Assembly: GCF_017875735.1 (NCBI RefSeq) | Contig: NZ_JAGGMZ010000001.1 | Span: 2,976,001 to 3,040,000 of the forward strand | Source: Arthrobacter sp. CAN_C5 | GTDB taxonomy: Bacteria; Actinomycetota; Actinomycetes; Actinomycetales; Micrococcaceae | Reading direction: 5' to 3' | Length of the DNA: 64,000 nucleotides | In this document: positions 28,365 through 37,573 of the stretch, one piece after another | Layout of the letters: each line of letters starts with the position of its first letter | Numbering within the stretch: position 1 is the stretch's first letter | Translations under genes and position numbers: made by a program | Notes under the pieces: generated by a model | The model's input: the letters and a program-made list of their open reading frames with translations, nothing else | Database searches by the model: none | What the model was told of the DNA's origin: nothing

Positions 28365-29333
28365 ATGGCTATCTCCAGCCGGGAACAGATGGTAATCGCG
28401 GTGTTAACCTACCGCCGGCCCGATGATCTTGCCGTAGCTCTACCAGAGCTGATCTCCCAGGCGCGATCCAGCAGCATCCCGGCTACCATCCTGGTCATCG
28501 ACAATGACCCGGATGCGGGTGCCCGCGCTCTTGTGGAGGGCAAAGACCGAGAACTGGTGCGTTACGTTCACGAACCGGTTCCTGGTATTGCCGCGGCCCG
28601 GAGCCGAGCACTCGCTGAAGCCAGAGAGATGGCTCTGCTGGTGTTCATCGACGACGATGAGCTGCCGTCGCGCGGTTGGCTGGACCTCCTCGTGGAGGTC
28701 CAGCGAAGCACGGGAGCGGCCGCCGTCGTTGGTCCGGTCATCTCAGAATACGTCCACCCGCCTGAGCGGTGGATCATGGCGGGAGAATTTTTCATCCGCC
28801 GCAGAATGCCCACTGGCACTGTTGTCACCGTCGCAGCGACGAACAACCTGCTCTTGGATCTGAATCAGGTCCGAGCGATGGGTCTGGACTTCGACCTCCG
28901 GTTTGGGTTGTTGGGGGGCGAGGACACCCTGTTCACCCGGCTCCTGGTGCAACGAGGGGGCAAAATTGTGTGGTGCGATGAAGCAATCGTGATGGATCGC
29001 GTACCCGCTCAACGACTCACTCGATCCTGGGTGCTCCGACGGGCGTTCAGCAGCGGCAATAGCTGGAGCCGAGTTGATCTTGAACTGGCCAGCGGCAGCC
29101 ACGGCAGCCTCCTTGTTCAACTGCGGTCGCGTCTGAAGCTGCTCGCAGCTGGACTAGTCCGCATTGGCGGAGGGTGTGTACGAGGCTTTCAGGGGTTAGT
29201 GACCGGGTCGGTAAAACACAGGGCCAAAGGGTTGCGTACCATCGCCCGGGGCGCGGGAATGGTGTCGGGAGCGGTTGGCTACGTGTACCGGGAGTACCGG
29301 CGGGCGCAACCAACCGCCGCCGCCGCCGGCTAG
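28365..29333 (+). CDS. Glycosyltransferase, family 2 type
   Basis: A 322-residue GT-A transferase. VIAVLTYRRPDDLAVALPELI is the N-terminal nucleotide-binding strand, LVFIDDDELPSRGWLDLL contains the DDD metal site (about residue 97), and FGLLGGEDTLFTRLLVQRGGKIVWCDEA is the C-terminal acceptor/base region. A good ribosome-binding site (GAAAGGAGC) precedes the ATG. It is the last gene of the rightward operon, and its stop shares CTAG with the stop of the convergent PKD protein gene, so the two transcripts must overlap. Confidence 0.87.
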   Translation: MAISSREQMVIAVLTYRRPDDLAVALPELISQARSSSIPATILVIDNDPDAGARALVEGKDRELVRYVHEPVPGIAAARSRALAEAREMALLVFIDDDELPSRGWLDLLVEVQRSTGAAAVVGPVISEYVHPPERWIMAGEFFIRRRMPTGTVVTVAATNNLLLDLNQVRAMGLDFDLRFGLLGGEDTLFTRLLVQRGGKIVWCDEAIVMDRVPAQRLTRSWVLRRAFSSGNSWSRVDLELASGSHGSLLVQLRSRLKLLAAGLVRIGGGCVRGFQGLVTGSVKHRAKGLRTIARGAGMVSGAVGYVYREYRRAQPTAAAAG

Positions 29334-31975
29334 GGCACCTGATCGACCGTCAGATTGTCGAATTGGGCTAGGACAGGTGCATTCCCCGCGCCGCTCGACA
29401 GGTAGGTGAAGAGGCCGACGCCGCCCTCCACCTGCAAGGCTGCGGTTGAATCGGAAGCAGACACCAGCCAATCCGATGGTTCCGCGGTCCCTTCCGTCCA
29501 GACTTTTGCGGTGATGATGGTGGGCGACACCCCAACGACCCGCAGCCGGATCTGTAATTTTTGTCCCGCAACGTACTGAATGCCTGGAACCGTCCGGGAC
29601 ATCAGGGACGTTTCGCCACCACCCACCACCCGCGTCGCGTCCAGGCGGACAGCGCCGCTTCCTGAGATATGCAGCTTCGCCTGATAGCGTACGGAAGCGC
29701 CCACGGTACGACCGGACAGCCATAGATAGGTTCCGCTGCCGCTGCCCACTTTCGACAACTGCACTTGCACGCTGGAATCAGTCCGGGTCGAAGATATGGC
29801 GTTGAGGCTCGCCGACGGACCAATCCCAGGCTGGTTAAGGTTGATCGTTCCGACACCGTTGCCGACAGAGAACAGGGATGCCGAACCACCCAGTGCCCAT
29901 GCTCCTCCCTGGTCTGCAGAACCGAACCCCGATGCCACGTTCCGTCCGAAAGCGTCGCGTGCCAGCGTATCTCCCGCCGGTGGCGGGTTATCAGCGGAGA
30001 CTCCAACCTGGCGCACCACTGTGGCGGAGGCGCCGTCGTTGTCCCGCACAGTGAGCCGGATACTGTACGTCCCCGCCGTGGCGTAGGTATGGGCCGCAGT
30101 GACGCCGGTCGCCGTACCACCATCGCCAAAGTCCCACGCATAAGAAGCAACCGTCCCATCAGAATCACTTGACCCGGAACCATCCACCGTGACGGTCAGA
30201 CCGTTGACGTTAGACGTGAACAATGCGGCCGGGGCTGCATTAGCTGGTGGCTCTGTGCTGCCCACGGGAACGTTGACGCTGACCGTGCCCGAGCCCACCG
30301 TATTTCCGAACGGATCGCTGGTGACTATTCGATAGGTGTGGGTTCCCGCTGACAGCCCGACATCGGTGAACTCGACGTTCGGCCGGTTCCAGAAGGTGGA
30401 CTGCCGGATGGTGGTGTGCACTGGTGTAGCTGTATTGCCGTCGCGGATGACCCTATAGGTGAGGTTTTCGTTGTCGCGGTCCCAGTTGGTCTGCCACCGT
30501 ACGCGCACCTCACCGGCCCGCACATAGGTCAAGGCTGGATTCGTTGCGCTGCCTGAGATCCTGGGGCCGTCATCATTGGGAGCGATGTCACGCACCGCAA
30601 ACCGGACGAGCCCCTGTTGTGCCCTGCCATTCACATTCCGGAACTCCCCGGCCATGGCAACATACTGTTCAGTGCCGGTTACTGTCCATGGCCCCTGAGA
30701 CTGCCCCGTCGCCGTTCCGGTATCCAACTGTGGGAACCAGGTGAGAAGTTCCGGTGCCGGCCGACCCGTGAAGCTAGGATAACCGTAGATGTCGGCCGTG
30801 GCGGTTCGGGTTGCAGCTTTGCTGAATGCCACGGCGCGCCACCACGTCCGCGGCTCGGTTTGCGGGAATCCTCCGATGTTGCCGCAGTAGTGGGCATGGC
30901 CCGCTGTGTATACAGCGGTGGAGGAGGCCCAGACACCGTACGTATCGCCGTGGCAGTCTTCTACCCACTTGAGGTTGCCGTTTGACCAGTTTCCGGCGAA
31001 GGCCCCCTCCAGGTTCCCTCCGGTTCCGAAGATGTAGCCAGTGCCGTAAAAGTTGGTTCCGTCTGAGGAAAGGGAAAGGATTGCTGAATCCGTGCCCGCA
31101 TTGCGGATGACATCATTAACACCGAGCGTCAGGGACGCACCGGTCGTCGCATTCACCCGCCCAAGGCCGTAGCCCGGCCGGTTGGACCCGTTGAGGGTGG
31201 TGAAAGCTCCCCCGATGATGACCTGTGTTTCGTCGGGCGACAATACCAGAGCGTTCACCCGCTCGTTCGCTATCGGATTCCACGGCAGGAGGCCGCCGTC
31301 GGACGCCCGCACGGCAGCAAGCCGCGTTCGCGAGGCTGACCCGACGGAACCGAATGTTCCACCCAGGTAGACGGTATCGTTGGTGGCGGAGATGGCTCGA
31401 ACTGACCCGCCCATCCGAGGGTTGAAACTGGATATGACCGCTCCGGAGGAAGGGTCCAGTGCTACCGCCCGGAGCCGGGAGGTTCCATTTACCGAAGTGA
31501 AATCGCCACCCACGTATATCCGGGAGCCGTTGGGTGCAGCCGCGATGGTGAGCGCCTGACCGTTGAGGTTCGGCGCGAAGGAAGACAGAAGCGCACCAGT
31601 GGTCAAGTTGTACGCCAGGATATTGTTTCGCGTGACTGTATTCGAGTTCGGAGCCGCACCAGCCGGTCGCGCCGTGCTGAACTTGCCAGCCACGTACACG
31701 ATGTTGCCGACGATGACCTGCTGCCAGGCGACGCCGTTGATCTGAGCGGTCGGCAGGGCATCGGATGAAACTGTGACAGGGGTAGCAGGGTCTAGAGGGT
31801 CCGCTGGTGCTGTATCTGCGCTAGCGGGCGCGCCGATGATCGCGATTGAACACGCTAGCAAAAGACACAATGCGGCAGCAGTAAAGGCCCGTCCTGCGTG
31901 CCTGGTCCTGAAGGTTGGACCGGCGGAGACAGCGCTATGGACCGTCCCCTCCCGTAACGCTGGGTAGTCGGTCAT
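29330..31975 (-). CDS. Large secreted propeller/PKD-domain surface protein (shorter paralogue)
   Basis: An 881-residue exported protein. A signal peptide (hydrophobic core AAALCLLLACSIAIIGAPASA) is followed by a beta-propeller-like region to about residue 470 built of repeats such as RIYVGGDFTSVNG, TVYLGGTFGSVG and VIIGGAFTTLNG. A fibronectin-III-like segment (about 475-575), a PKD domain (about 580-665, with SSDSDGTVASYAWDFGDGG) and a C-terminal beta-rich domain of about 210 residues follow. It is paralogous to the 1504-residue protein two genes upstream and shares DCHGDTY...GHAHYCGNIGGFP. No sortase signal or transmembrane anchor is visible. Role in adhesion or polymer binding is inferred from domains and location. 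RBS AGGACC precedes the ATG. Confidence 0.82.
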   Translation of the reverse strand: MTDYPALREGTVHSAVSAGPTFRTRHAGRAFTAAALCLLLACSIAIIGAPASADTAPADPLDPATPVTVSSDALPTAQINGVAWQQVIVGNIVYVAGKFSTARPAGAAPNSNTVTRNNILAYNLTTGALLSSFAPNLNGQALTIAAAPNGSRIYVGGDFTSVNGTSRLRAVALDPSSGAVISSFNPRMGGSVRAISATNDTVYLGGTFGSVGSASRTRLAAVRASDGGLLPWNPIANERVNALVLSPDETQVIIGGAFTTLNGSNRPGYGLGRVNATTGASLTLGVNDVIRNAGTDSAILSLSSDGTNFYGTGYIFGTGGNLEGAFAGNWSNGNLKWVEDCHGDTYGVWASSTAVYTAGHAHYCGNIGGFPQTEPRTWWRAVAFSKAATRTATADIYGYPSFTGRPAPELLTWFPQLDTGTATGQSQGPWTVTGTEQYVAMAGEFRNVNGRAQQGLVRFAVRDIAPNDDGPRISGSATNPALTYVRAGEVRVRWQTNWDRDNENLTYRVIRDGNTATPVHTTIRQSTFWNRPNVEFTDVGLSAGTHTYRIVTSDPFGNTVGSGTVSVNVPVGSTEPPANAAPAALFTSNVNGLTVTVDGSGSSDSDGTVASYAWDFGDGGTATGVTAAHTYATAGTYSIRLTVRDNDGASATVVRQVGVSADNPPPAGDTLARDAFGRNVASGFGSADQGGAWALGGSASLFSVGNGVGTINLNQPGIGPSASLNAISSTRTDSSVQVQLSKVGSGSGTYLWLSGRTVGASVRYQAKLHISGSGAVRLDATRVVGGGETSLMSRTVPGIQYVAGQKLQIRLRVVGVSPTIITAKVWTEGTAEPSDWLVSASDSTAALQVEGGVGLFTYLSSGAGNAPVLAQFDNLTVDQVP

Positions 31976-32003
31976 AACGGTCCTGCCTTAGTCGAGCACT
32001 GGA

Positions 32004-32996
32004 CTACTGAAGGATCGGTCTGTTTCCGGCAGCGACCGGTAACGGACCGTGTGATCGCCCGCGAATGCCGGTAACGGCGAACGCGGGCACAACGGATGAC
32101 ACGCCGGCAATTTTTCTCCGGTCGCTCTCCGAGTAAAGCCCGTGGATCCAAGCATCGTTGCCGGATCCTTCAACATTATTGGTCTTCATGAGTGCCTCGG
32201 CCTGGGTTCCGGGTATCAAGGCGAAGTGTCGCGGAGTTGCGGATATCTGACGCACCGGATAATCGGAGCGCAGCGCTACCCAGTGGAGCCAAACGTCATC
32301 GGCTGTGGGGCTGAGCTCGCGAAAGGCTGTCCCGTGTTTCGCCAGTTCGACCAGCATCTCCGGCGGGTAGATGATCCCCGAAACTCCGAGCCCGAAGTTG
32401 GAGAAGCGCGGTTCAGTGTCTTTGCAGTTCGGCCAAGTGTGATAGCTGTTCAGCTTGCCGTCGTCGAGAATAATCTTACTTGCCCAGTGGCAATTGACAC
32501 TTGCCGGATGTTTAAGATGGGCATCATAAAGTCGGCGCAGCCAGTACCTCGGGTACATGATGTCGTCGTCCGCCGTGACCAACGGCAAGTAGTGGTCCTG
32601 CACCGATTTAACGTACGGGAAGTATTTGGTGTGCGGCCCCAGGTTGTCCGTCAGCGAAATTTTTAATCCGCGGCGCTCGAGTCGACGCAGAGCTGCAGGA
32701 AGAGCTGCATATAGCTCAGGATCGTCAAGCCAAAGCGTGATCCGGGAAGGTCTGGAACTGCCGAGGGCAATCGACTCAATAGCGATGGCGGCGGCGTTGA
32801 TACGCCGCCCATAGGTGGTGAGGGATACGGCTACCGGTGTTGCCCCCGTGACCGCACGGCGTACCGTGAGATTGCGCATCCGGAGATAGAACCACAGGAG
32901 ATGGTTCCTGAACCGGCGGGTACCTCTGCGCAGCATCCGGGCGCCTAGGCGAAGAGGCGATGGGGCCGGTGTAGCTGAGAACGGTCCGGGTTTCAT
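32004..32996 (-). CDS. Putative glycosyltransferase (GT-A-like)
   Basis: A 330-residue protein. I start it at the ATG at 32996, which has GAAAGGATC upstream, instead of the longer frame. AVSLTTYGRRINAAAIAIESIALGSSRPSRITLWLDD resembles the nucleotide-binding half of GT-A transferases and LVTADDDIMYPRYWLRRLYDAH carries a DDD metal-type motif with an acceptor-like pattern. It lies between two large PKD-protein genes in the leftward operon, so it may glycosylate the polymer or the surface proteins themselves. No membrane segment was seen. Confidence 0.72.
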   Translation of the reverse strand: MKPGPFSATPAPSPLRLGARMLRRGTRRFRNHLLWFYLRMRNLTVRRAVTGATPVAVSLTTYGRRINAAAIAIESIALGSSRPSRITLWLDDPELYAALPAALRRLERRGLKISLTDNLGPHTKYFPYVKSVQDHYLPLVTADDDIMYPRYWLRRLYDAHLKHPASVNCHWASKIILDDGKLNSYHTWPNCKDTEPRFSNFGLGVSGIIYPPEMLVELAKHGTAFRELSPTADDVWLHWVALRSDYPVRQISATPRHFALIPGTQAEALMKTNNVEGSGNDAWIHGLYSESDRRKIAGVSSVVPAFAVTGIRGRSHGPLPVAAGNRPILQ

Positions 32997-33056
32997 TCGA
33001 TCCTTTCCAAGCTGGCCGGGTTCCTTTGTGACGGTGAACCCGGCCAGACACATTTG

Positions 33057-36000
33057 TTATGGCACCGTGGTTACGGTGAAGTCATCGAAACGGGCGGTAA
33101 CCGGGGCGTTGGTCGCTGACCCGGAGAGGTAGGTCAGCAGGGCAACGCTTCCTGGAGCCTGCAATGCCGCTGTGGTATCGGTCGCCGTGACCGTCCACGC
33201 TGCCGGCTCACTGGTACCGACCTTCCACACCTTCGCGTTGATCGTGGTCGGAGAGGTTCCCGTGACCTGCACGCGCACCTGCAGCTGCTCCCCCGCGGCG
33301 AGTTGAAGCCCGGGCACGGTTCGCGTCGCGAGAGTGGTCATTGCGCCGTTGACCACCCGGGTCGCATCAACTGTCACAGCACCCGTCGATGACACCCAGG
33401 CCTTGCCCCGATACTCCGCCGTCGGAACCCTCCGACCCACCACATACATGAACGTTCCACCGCCGGATCCGATCTTGTCCAACCCGAACTTCACCAAGGA
33501 CTCGGTGCTCGTTGATGACACCGAGTTCAAATACGCGGAAGGCCCCGAACCCGCGCTAGCCATCCGGATCGATCCAACACCATTCGCCACCGAGAACAAC
33601 GACGCCGAACCCGCCAGGGTCCACGCACCGCCCTGATCAGAGGTCCCCCACCCCGAGGAAACAGAGCGGTCGAACGTATCCACCGCCAGAACCCCGTTTC
33701 CTGCAGGAGGCGCAACCACCGTCACATCCTTGGTCGTACTGTGGGTTGCACCGTCATCGTCGGTGACCGTAAGACGCACGGTGTAGGTACCGGCCGCCGC
33801 GTACGAATATGTCGCGTTCACCCCGCTACCTGTGCCACCATCGCCGAAATCCCAGGCGTAAGCGGCAACTGTTCCATCCGAATCGGTCGACCCGGAACCA
33901 TCCACCGAAACCTTCAACCCATCCACCGTTGACGTAAACGCCGCCACCGGAGCCACATTCACCGGCGCCGCAGCAACTGCCCCTACGGTGGTTACGGTGA
34001 AGTCATCGAAACGGGCGGTAACCGGGGCGTTGGTCGCTGACCCGGAGAGGTAGGTCAGCAGGGCAACGCTTCCTGGAGCCTGCAATGCCGCTGTGGTATC
34101 GGTCGCCGTGACCGTCCACGCTGCCGGCTCACTGGTACCGACCTTCCACACCTTCGCGTTGATCGTGGTCGGAGAGGTTCCCGTGACCTGCACGCGCACC
34201 TGCAGCTGCTCCCCCGCGGCGAGTTGAAGCCCGGGCACGGTTCGCGTCGCGAGAGTGGTCATTGCGCCGTTGACCACCCGGGTCGCATCAACTGTCACAG
34301 CACCCGTCGATGACACCCAGGCCTTGCCCCGATACTCCGCCGTCGGAACCCTCCGACCCACCACATACATGAACGTTCCACCGCCGGATCCGATCTTGTC
34401 CAACCCGAACTTCACCAAGGACTCGGTGCTCGTTGATGACACCGAGTTCAAATACGCGGAAGGACCCGAACCCGCGCTAGCCATCCGGATCGATCCAACA
34501 CCATTCGCCACCGAGAACAACGACGCCGAACCCGCCAGGGTCCACGCACCGCCCTGATCAGAGGTCCCCCACCCCGAGGAAACAGAGCGGTCGAACGTAT
34601 CCACCGCCAGAACCCCGTTTCCTGCAGGAGGCGCAACCACCGTCACATCCTTGGTCGTACTGTGGGTTGCACCGTCATCGTCGGTGACCGTAAGACGCAC
34701 GGTGTAGGTACCGGCCGCCGCGTACGAATATGTCGCGTTCACCCCGCTACCTGTGCCACCATCGCCGAAATCCCAGGCGTAAGCGGCAACTGTTCCATCC
34801 GAATCGGTCGACCCGGAACCATCCACCGAAACCTTCAACCCATCCACCGTTGACGTAAACGCCGCCACCGGAGCCACATTCACCGGCGCCGCAGCAACTG
34901 TGACGTCCTTCGTGGTGCTGTGAGTAGCACCATCGTCATCAGTCACCGTCAACCGCACGGTGTACGTACCAGCGGTGGCATAGGTATGCGTCGCATTCAC
35001 CCCGGTACCCGTGCCACCATCGCCAAAGTCCCACGCATACCCGGCAACCGTCCCATCAGAATCAGACGACCCCGAACCATCCACCGCAACACCCAACCCA
35101 CTCACCGTCGACGTAAACGCCGCCGTTGGGGGCGCGTTGAGCAATACCCCGGTGGTTCCGGCGTCGAAGTGGGTCTTGACCGCCCCAGCGCTCAGGGCCG
35201 TCGGGTAGATTGCCACTTCGTCGATGTCGCCCTGAAAGTATCTGCTGGTTGGAATTGAAGCCCAGCCCGCCAGGTTGTCGCCACCAATCCTCCAGTATCC
35301 GTCAAATGATCTGCCCGTCGTGGTGTCGGTGCGGCCAGCGACGCGCGCGCCATCAACGTAAAGCTGCATTCCACCTGTCCCAAGAGTTGCAACGACATGG
35401 TGCCAGGCGCCGTCGTTGTAACGGGTGGTGCTATTGACTGTGCGCCGCACACCTTTCGGAGCAACCCCGAAGAAAATTCTGCCGAGGTTATCCATATAAA
35501 CATGCCGGTCTACATCAGCGGACAACGTACTGAGTGCATTTCCGAACCCAATGATCTTGCCACCTGACGTAGTGGTGGTCTTAATCCATGCCTCGGTGCT
35601 GAACGTGTTGGGCCGCTTGGCGCGGGTTGGGTTAGCAATAATGCCGCTCGTGGTGCCGTTCAGCCTCACACTCGTGTTCGCCTCGCCGCTCAGGGCTCCT
35701 GCTGTGCCGAAGGTGACCCCGGCGGACGCCGTCAGGTCCTCTACGCCCACCGAATCGAATACGGTGGGACCAACTGGTTCACCCAGCCGCCAGTGTGTTG
35801 TTGGCTCATCCCTTTTCACGGTCTGTTGATAGGCGCTGGCCTGCTGTTCTTCGCCCGACACCGTGACAGTCACTGTGTCGGAACGAACCTCGTTGCCAGC
35901 CGGATCCGTGACGAAGATCCGGTAGCCATACTGCCTACCCGGCACAAGACCGGTGTCGGTGAAGGACATACCCGGACGCTCCCAGAACGTCGATTCCAGT

Positions 36001-37571
36001 GATTTCGTGTGAATCACGACCGTATCCCGGCGAACCTGGTAGGTCAGGTTCTTGTTGTCCTGGTCCCAGTTGGCCTGCCAGCGAACACGCACTGTTCCCG
36101 GCGCCGTCGAAATCAGGGTTGGATTGAAGTTAGTGCCGGTTACGCGGGGACCCCGCAGGTTCGGCGCAATCCCTTTCACTGCGAAGCGAACCAATCCTTG
36201 CTGCGCCGCGCCATTGACTGACGGAAACTCGCCGCCATAGGCGAGGTACTGATTGTTACCAGTGACCGACCACGGCCCCTGGTTCTGACCGGTGAACCGT
36301 CCGTCGAGGATAGTCGGAAACCAGTTCAGCAGCGTCGGTGACGGGTTGCCCTCGAAGTTTGTATAGCCGAATGGTTCATCAGTGATCGTACCCGTGGCGC
36401 TCTTGCTGAATGCCAAAGCACGGTTAAATTGCCACGGAGCTTCCTGGGGAAACCCGCCGATATTCCCGCAGTAGTGGGCGTGGCCAGCTGAATAGATGGC
36501 ATCTCCCACCGGAAATACGGAATAGGTGTCACCGTGGCAGTCCTGAATCCAGTCAGTAGAGAAGTCCGACCACTTGACCGAGAAAACTCCCTCGTGTGTA
36601 CTGTCCCGCCCGAAGGTATAACCGGAGCCGTAAACGTTTGTGGAGTCGGACGCAAGACTGGTAACGGAACCACTCGGGCCGCCGTTGCGAACGATATTGT
36701 TGATCGGAAAAGGCAGGGATTGACCCGTCGCGACGTCCACTGCGCCAAGACCATATCCCGGACGGTTGGAGCCATTGAGTGTTGTGAACGATCCTCCAAC
36801 GACCATCTTCGTGCCATCGGGTGACAGGGCCAAGCCGTTGACCTGTCCATCACCGGCCACTGGCGCCCAGTCAAGCAGGGCGCCATCGGTGGCTCTGAAT
36901 GCGGCAAGTCGGGACCTGACGACGGTGCCTACTCCGGTGAATACACCGCCAAGATAAACTGTGTCGTTTGTCGCCACGATGGCTCGCACTGATGCGTCCA
37001 TCTTCGGCACGAAATTCGTCAGGAGGCGCCCGTTGGAAGGATCCAGGGCCGCGACCCGCCACACCGTTGCGCCATTGACGGTGGTAAAGGCGCCGCCTAC
37101 ATAGATCCGTAATCCGTCCGGAGAAGACGCAATCGCTGTGGCCTGGCCATTGAGGTTCGGCGCAAAAGAATCGATGAGCACACCGGTGCGGATGTCATAG
37201 GCGAGGATGTTGTTGCGCTGAACGGTATTCGCACCCACTGGGGAGCCAGCCGGGCGTGCAGTGGTGAAGTTGCCAGCCACGTAGACAGTATTGCCGACGA
37301 TGGTTTGCTGCCAGACAACGCCGTCGATCTGAACCGTCGGCAGCGCATCAGCGGTCACGGTCGTGGGGCTGGCTGGGTTCGCAGGGTCTATCGGTGCGCT
37401 GTCTGCTGCAGCGGGCGTCACTCCCACGATGGCCATCGATACGGTTACCGCGAGCGCGCACAACAGCGAGGTGAGGTTGCGGAACAGCGATCGAGTATTT
37501 CCTCCAGGACTTTTCTGGGCATTCTGGAGAGGACCCGCGGTCCGCCGATGAGCCGGTTCTTGTGCTTTCAC
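33057..37571 (-). CDS. Giant secreted surface protein: propeller, FN3-like, LamG-like, three PKD modules, duplicated C-terminal unit
   Basis: A 1504-residue exported protein; the GTG at 37571 has AAGAAGG upstream. Signal peptide (SLLCALAVTVSMAIVGVTPAAA), then a propeller-like region to about 465 with RIYVGGAFTTVNG-type repeats and DCHGDTY...GHAHYC, an FN3-like segment (about 470-570), a LamG-like jelly roll (about 590-800), and a first PKD domain (about 813-890). Two nearly identical 304-residue units follow (about 891-1194 and 1198-1501), each a PKD domain plus a 200-residue beta-rich domain. The two DNA copies are 913 bp and differ at one base. No anchor motif is visible. It is likely a long stalk-like adhesin or wall-polymer-binding protein. 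Confidence 0.83.
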   Translation of the reverse strand: MKAQEPAHRRTAGPLQNAQKSPGGNTRSLFRNLTSLLCALAVTVSMAIVGVTPAAADSAPIDPANPASPTTVTADALPTVQIDGVVWQQTIVGNTVYVAGNFTTARPAGSPVGANTVQRNNILAYDIRTGVLIDSFAPNLNGQATAIASSPDGLRIYVGGAFTTVNGATVWRVAALDPSNGRLLTNFVPKMDASVRAIVATNDTVYLGGVFTGVGTVVRSRLAAFRATDGALLDWAPVAGDGQVNGLALSPDGTKMVVGGSFTTLNGSNRPGYGLGAVDVATGQSLPFPINNIVRNGGPSGSVTSLASDSTNVYGSGYTFGRDSTHEGVFSVKWSDFSTDWIQDCHGDTYSVFPVGDAIYSAGHAHYCGNIGGFPQEAPWQFNRALAFSKSATGTITDEPFGYTNFEGNPSPTLLNWFPTILDGRFTGQNQGPWSVTGNNQYLAYGGEFPSVNGAAQQGLVRFAVKGIAPNLRGPRVTGTNFNPTLISTAPGTVRVRWQANWDQDNKNLTYQVRRDTVVIHTKSLESTFWERPGMSFTDTGLVPGRQYGYRIFVTDPAGNEVRSDTVTVTVSGEEQQASAYQQTVKRDEPTTHWRLGEPVGPTVFDSVGVEDLTASAGVTFGTAGALSGEANTSVRLNGTTSGIIANPTRAKRPNTFSTEAWIKTTTTSGGKIIGFGNALSTLSADVDRHVYMDNLGRIFFGVAPKGVRRTVNSTTRYNDGAWHHVVATLGTGGMQLYVDGARVAGRTDTTTGRSFDGYWRIGGDNLAGWASIPTSRYFQGDIDEVAIYPTALSAGAVKTHFDAGTTGVLLNAPPTAAFTSTVSGLGVAVDGSGSSDSDGTVAGYAWDFGDGGTGTGVNATHTYATAGTYTVRLTVTDDDGATHSTTKDVTVAAAPVNVAPVAAFTSTVDGLKVSVDGSGSTDSDGTVAAYAWDFGDGGTGSGVNATYSYAAAGTYTVRLTVTDDDGATHSTTKDVTVVAPPAGNGVLAVDTFDRSVSSGWGTSDQGGAWTLAGSASLFSVANGVGSIRMASAGSGPSAYLNSVSSTSTESLVKFGLDKIGSGGGTFMYVVGRRVPTAEYRGKAWVSSTGAVTVDATRVVNGAMTTLATRTVPGLQLAAGEQLQVRVQVTGTSPTTINAKVWKVGTSEPAAWTVTATDTTAALQAPGSVALLTYLSGSATNAPVTARFDDFTVTTVGAVAAAPVNVAPVAAFTSTVDGLKVSVDGSGSTDSDGTVAAYAWDFGDGGTGSGVNATYSYAAAGTYTVRLTVTDDDGATHSTTKDVTVVAPPAGNGVLAVDTFDRSVSSGWGTSDQGGAWTLAGSASLFSVANGVGSIRMASAGSGPSAYLNSVSSTSTESLVKFGLDKIGSGGGTFMYVVGRRVPTAEYRGKAWVSSTGAVTVDATRVVNGAMTTLATRTVPGLQLAAGEQLQVRVQVTGTSPTTINAKVWKVGTSEPAAWTVTATDTTAALQAPGSVALLTYLSGSATNAPVTARFDDFTVTTVP
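33067..34900. repeat. 913-bp near-perfect tandem duplication inside the giant surface protein gene
   Basis: Copy A spans 33067-33979 and copy B 33988-34900, offset 921 bp and separated by 8 bp. Reading both copies side by side I found one difference, C at 33543 versus A at 34464, which is synonymous. The 921-bp offset is 307 codons, so the duplication keeps the reading frame. The near identity indicates a very recent event or ongoing gene conversion. Confidence 0.93.
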
Positions 37572-37573
37572 GA

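Noticed and set aside
33067-34900. Regular repeat as a CRISPR array
   Set aside because: Only two units of 913 bp, coding and in frame, without short spacers or cas genes.
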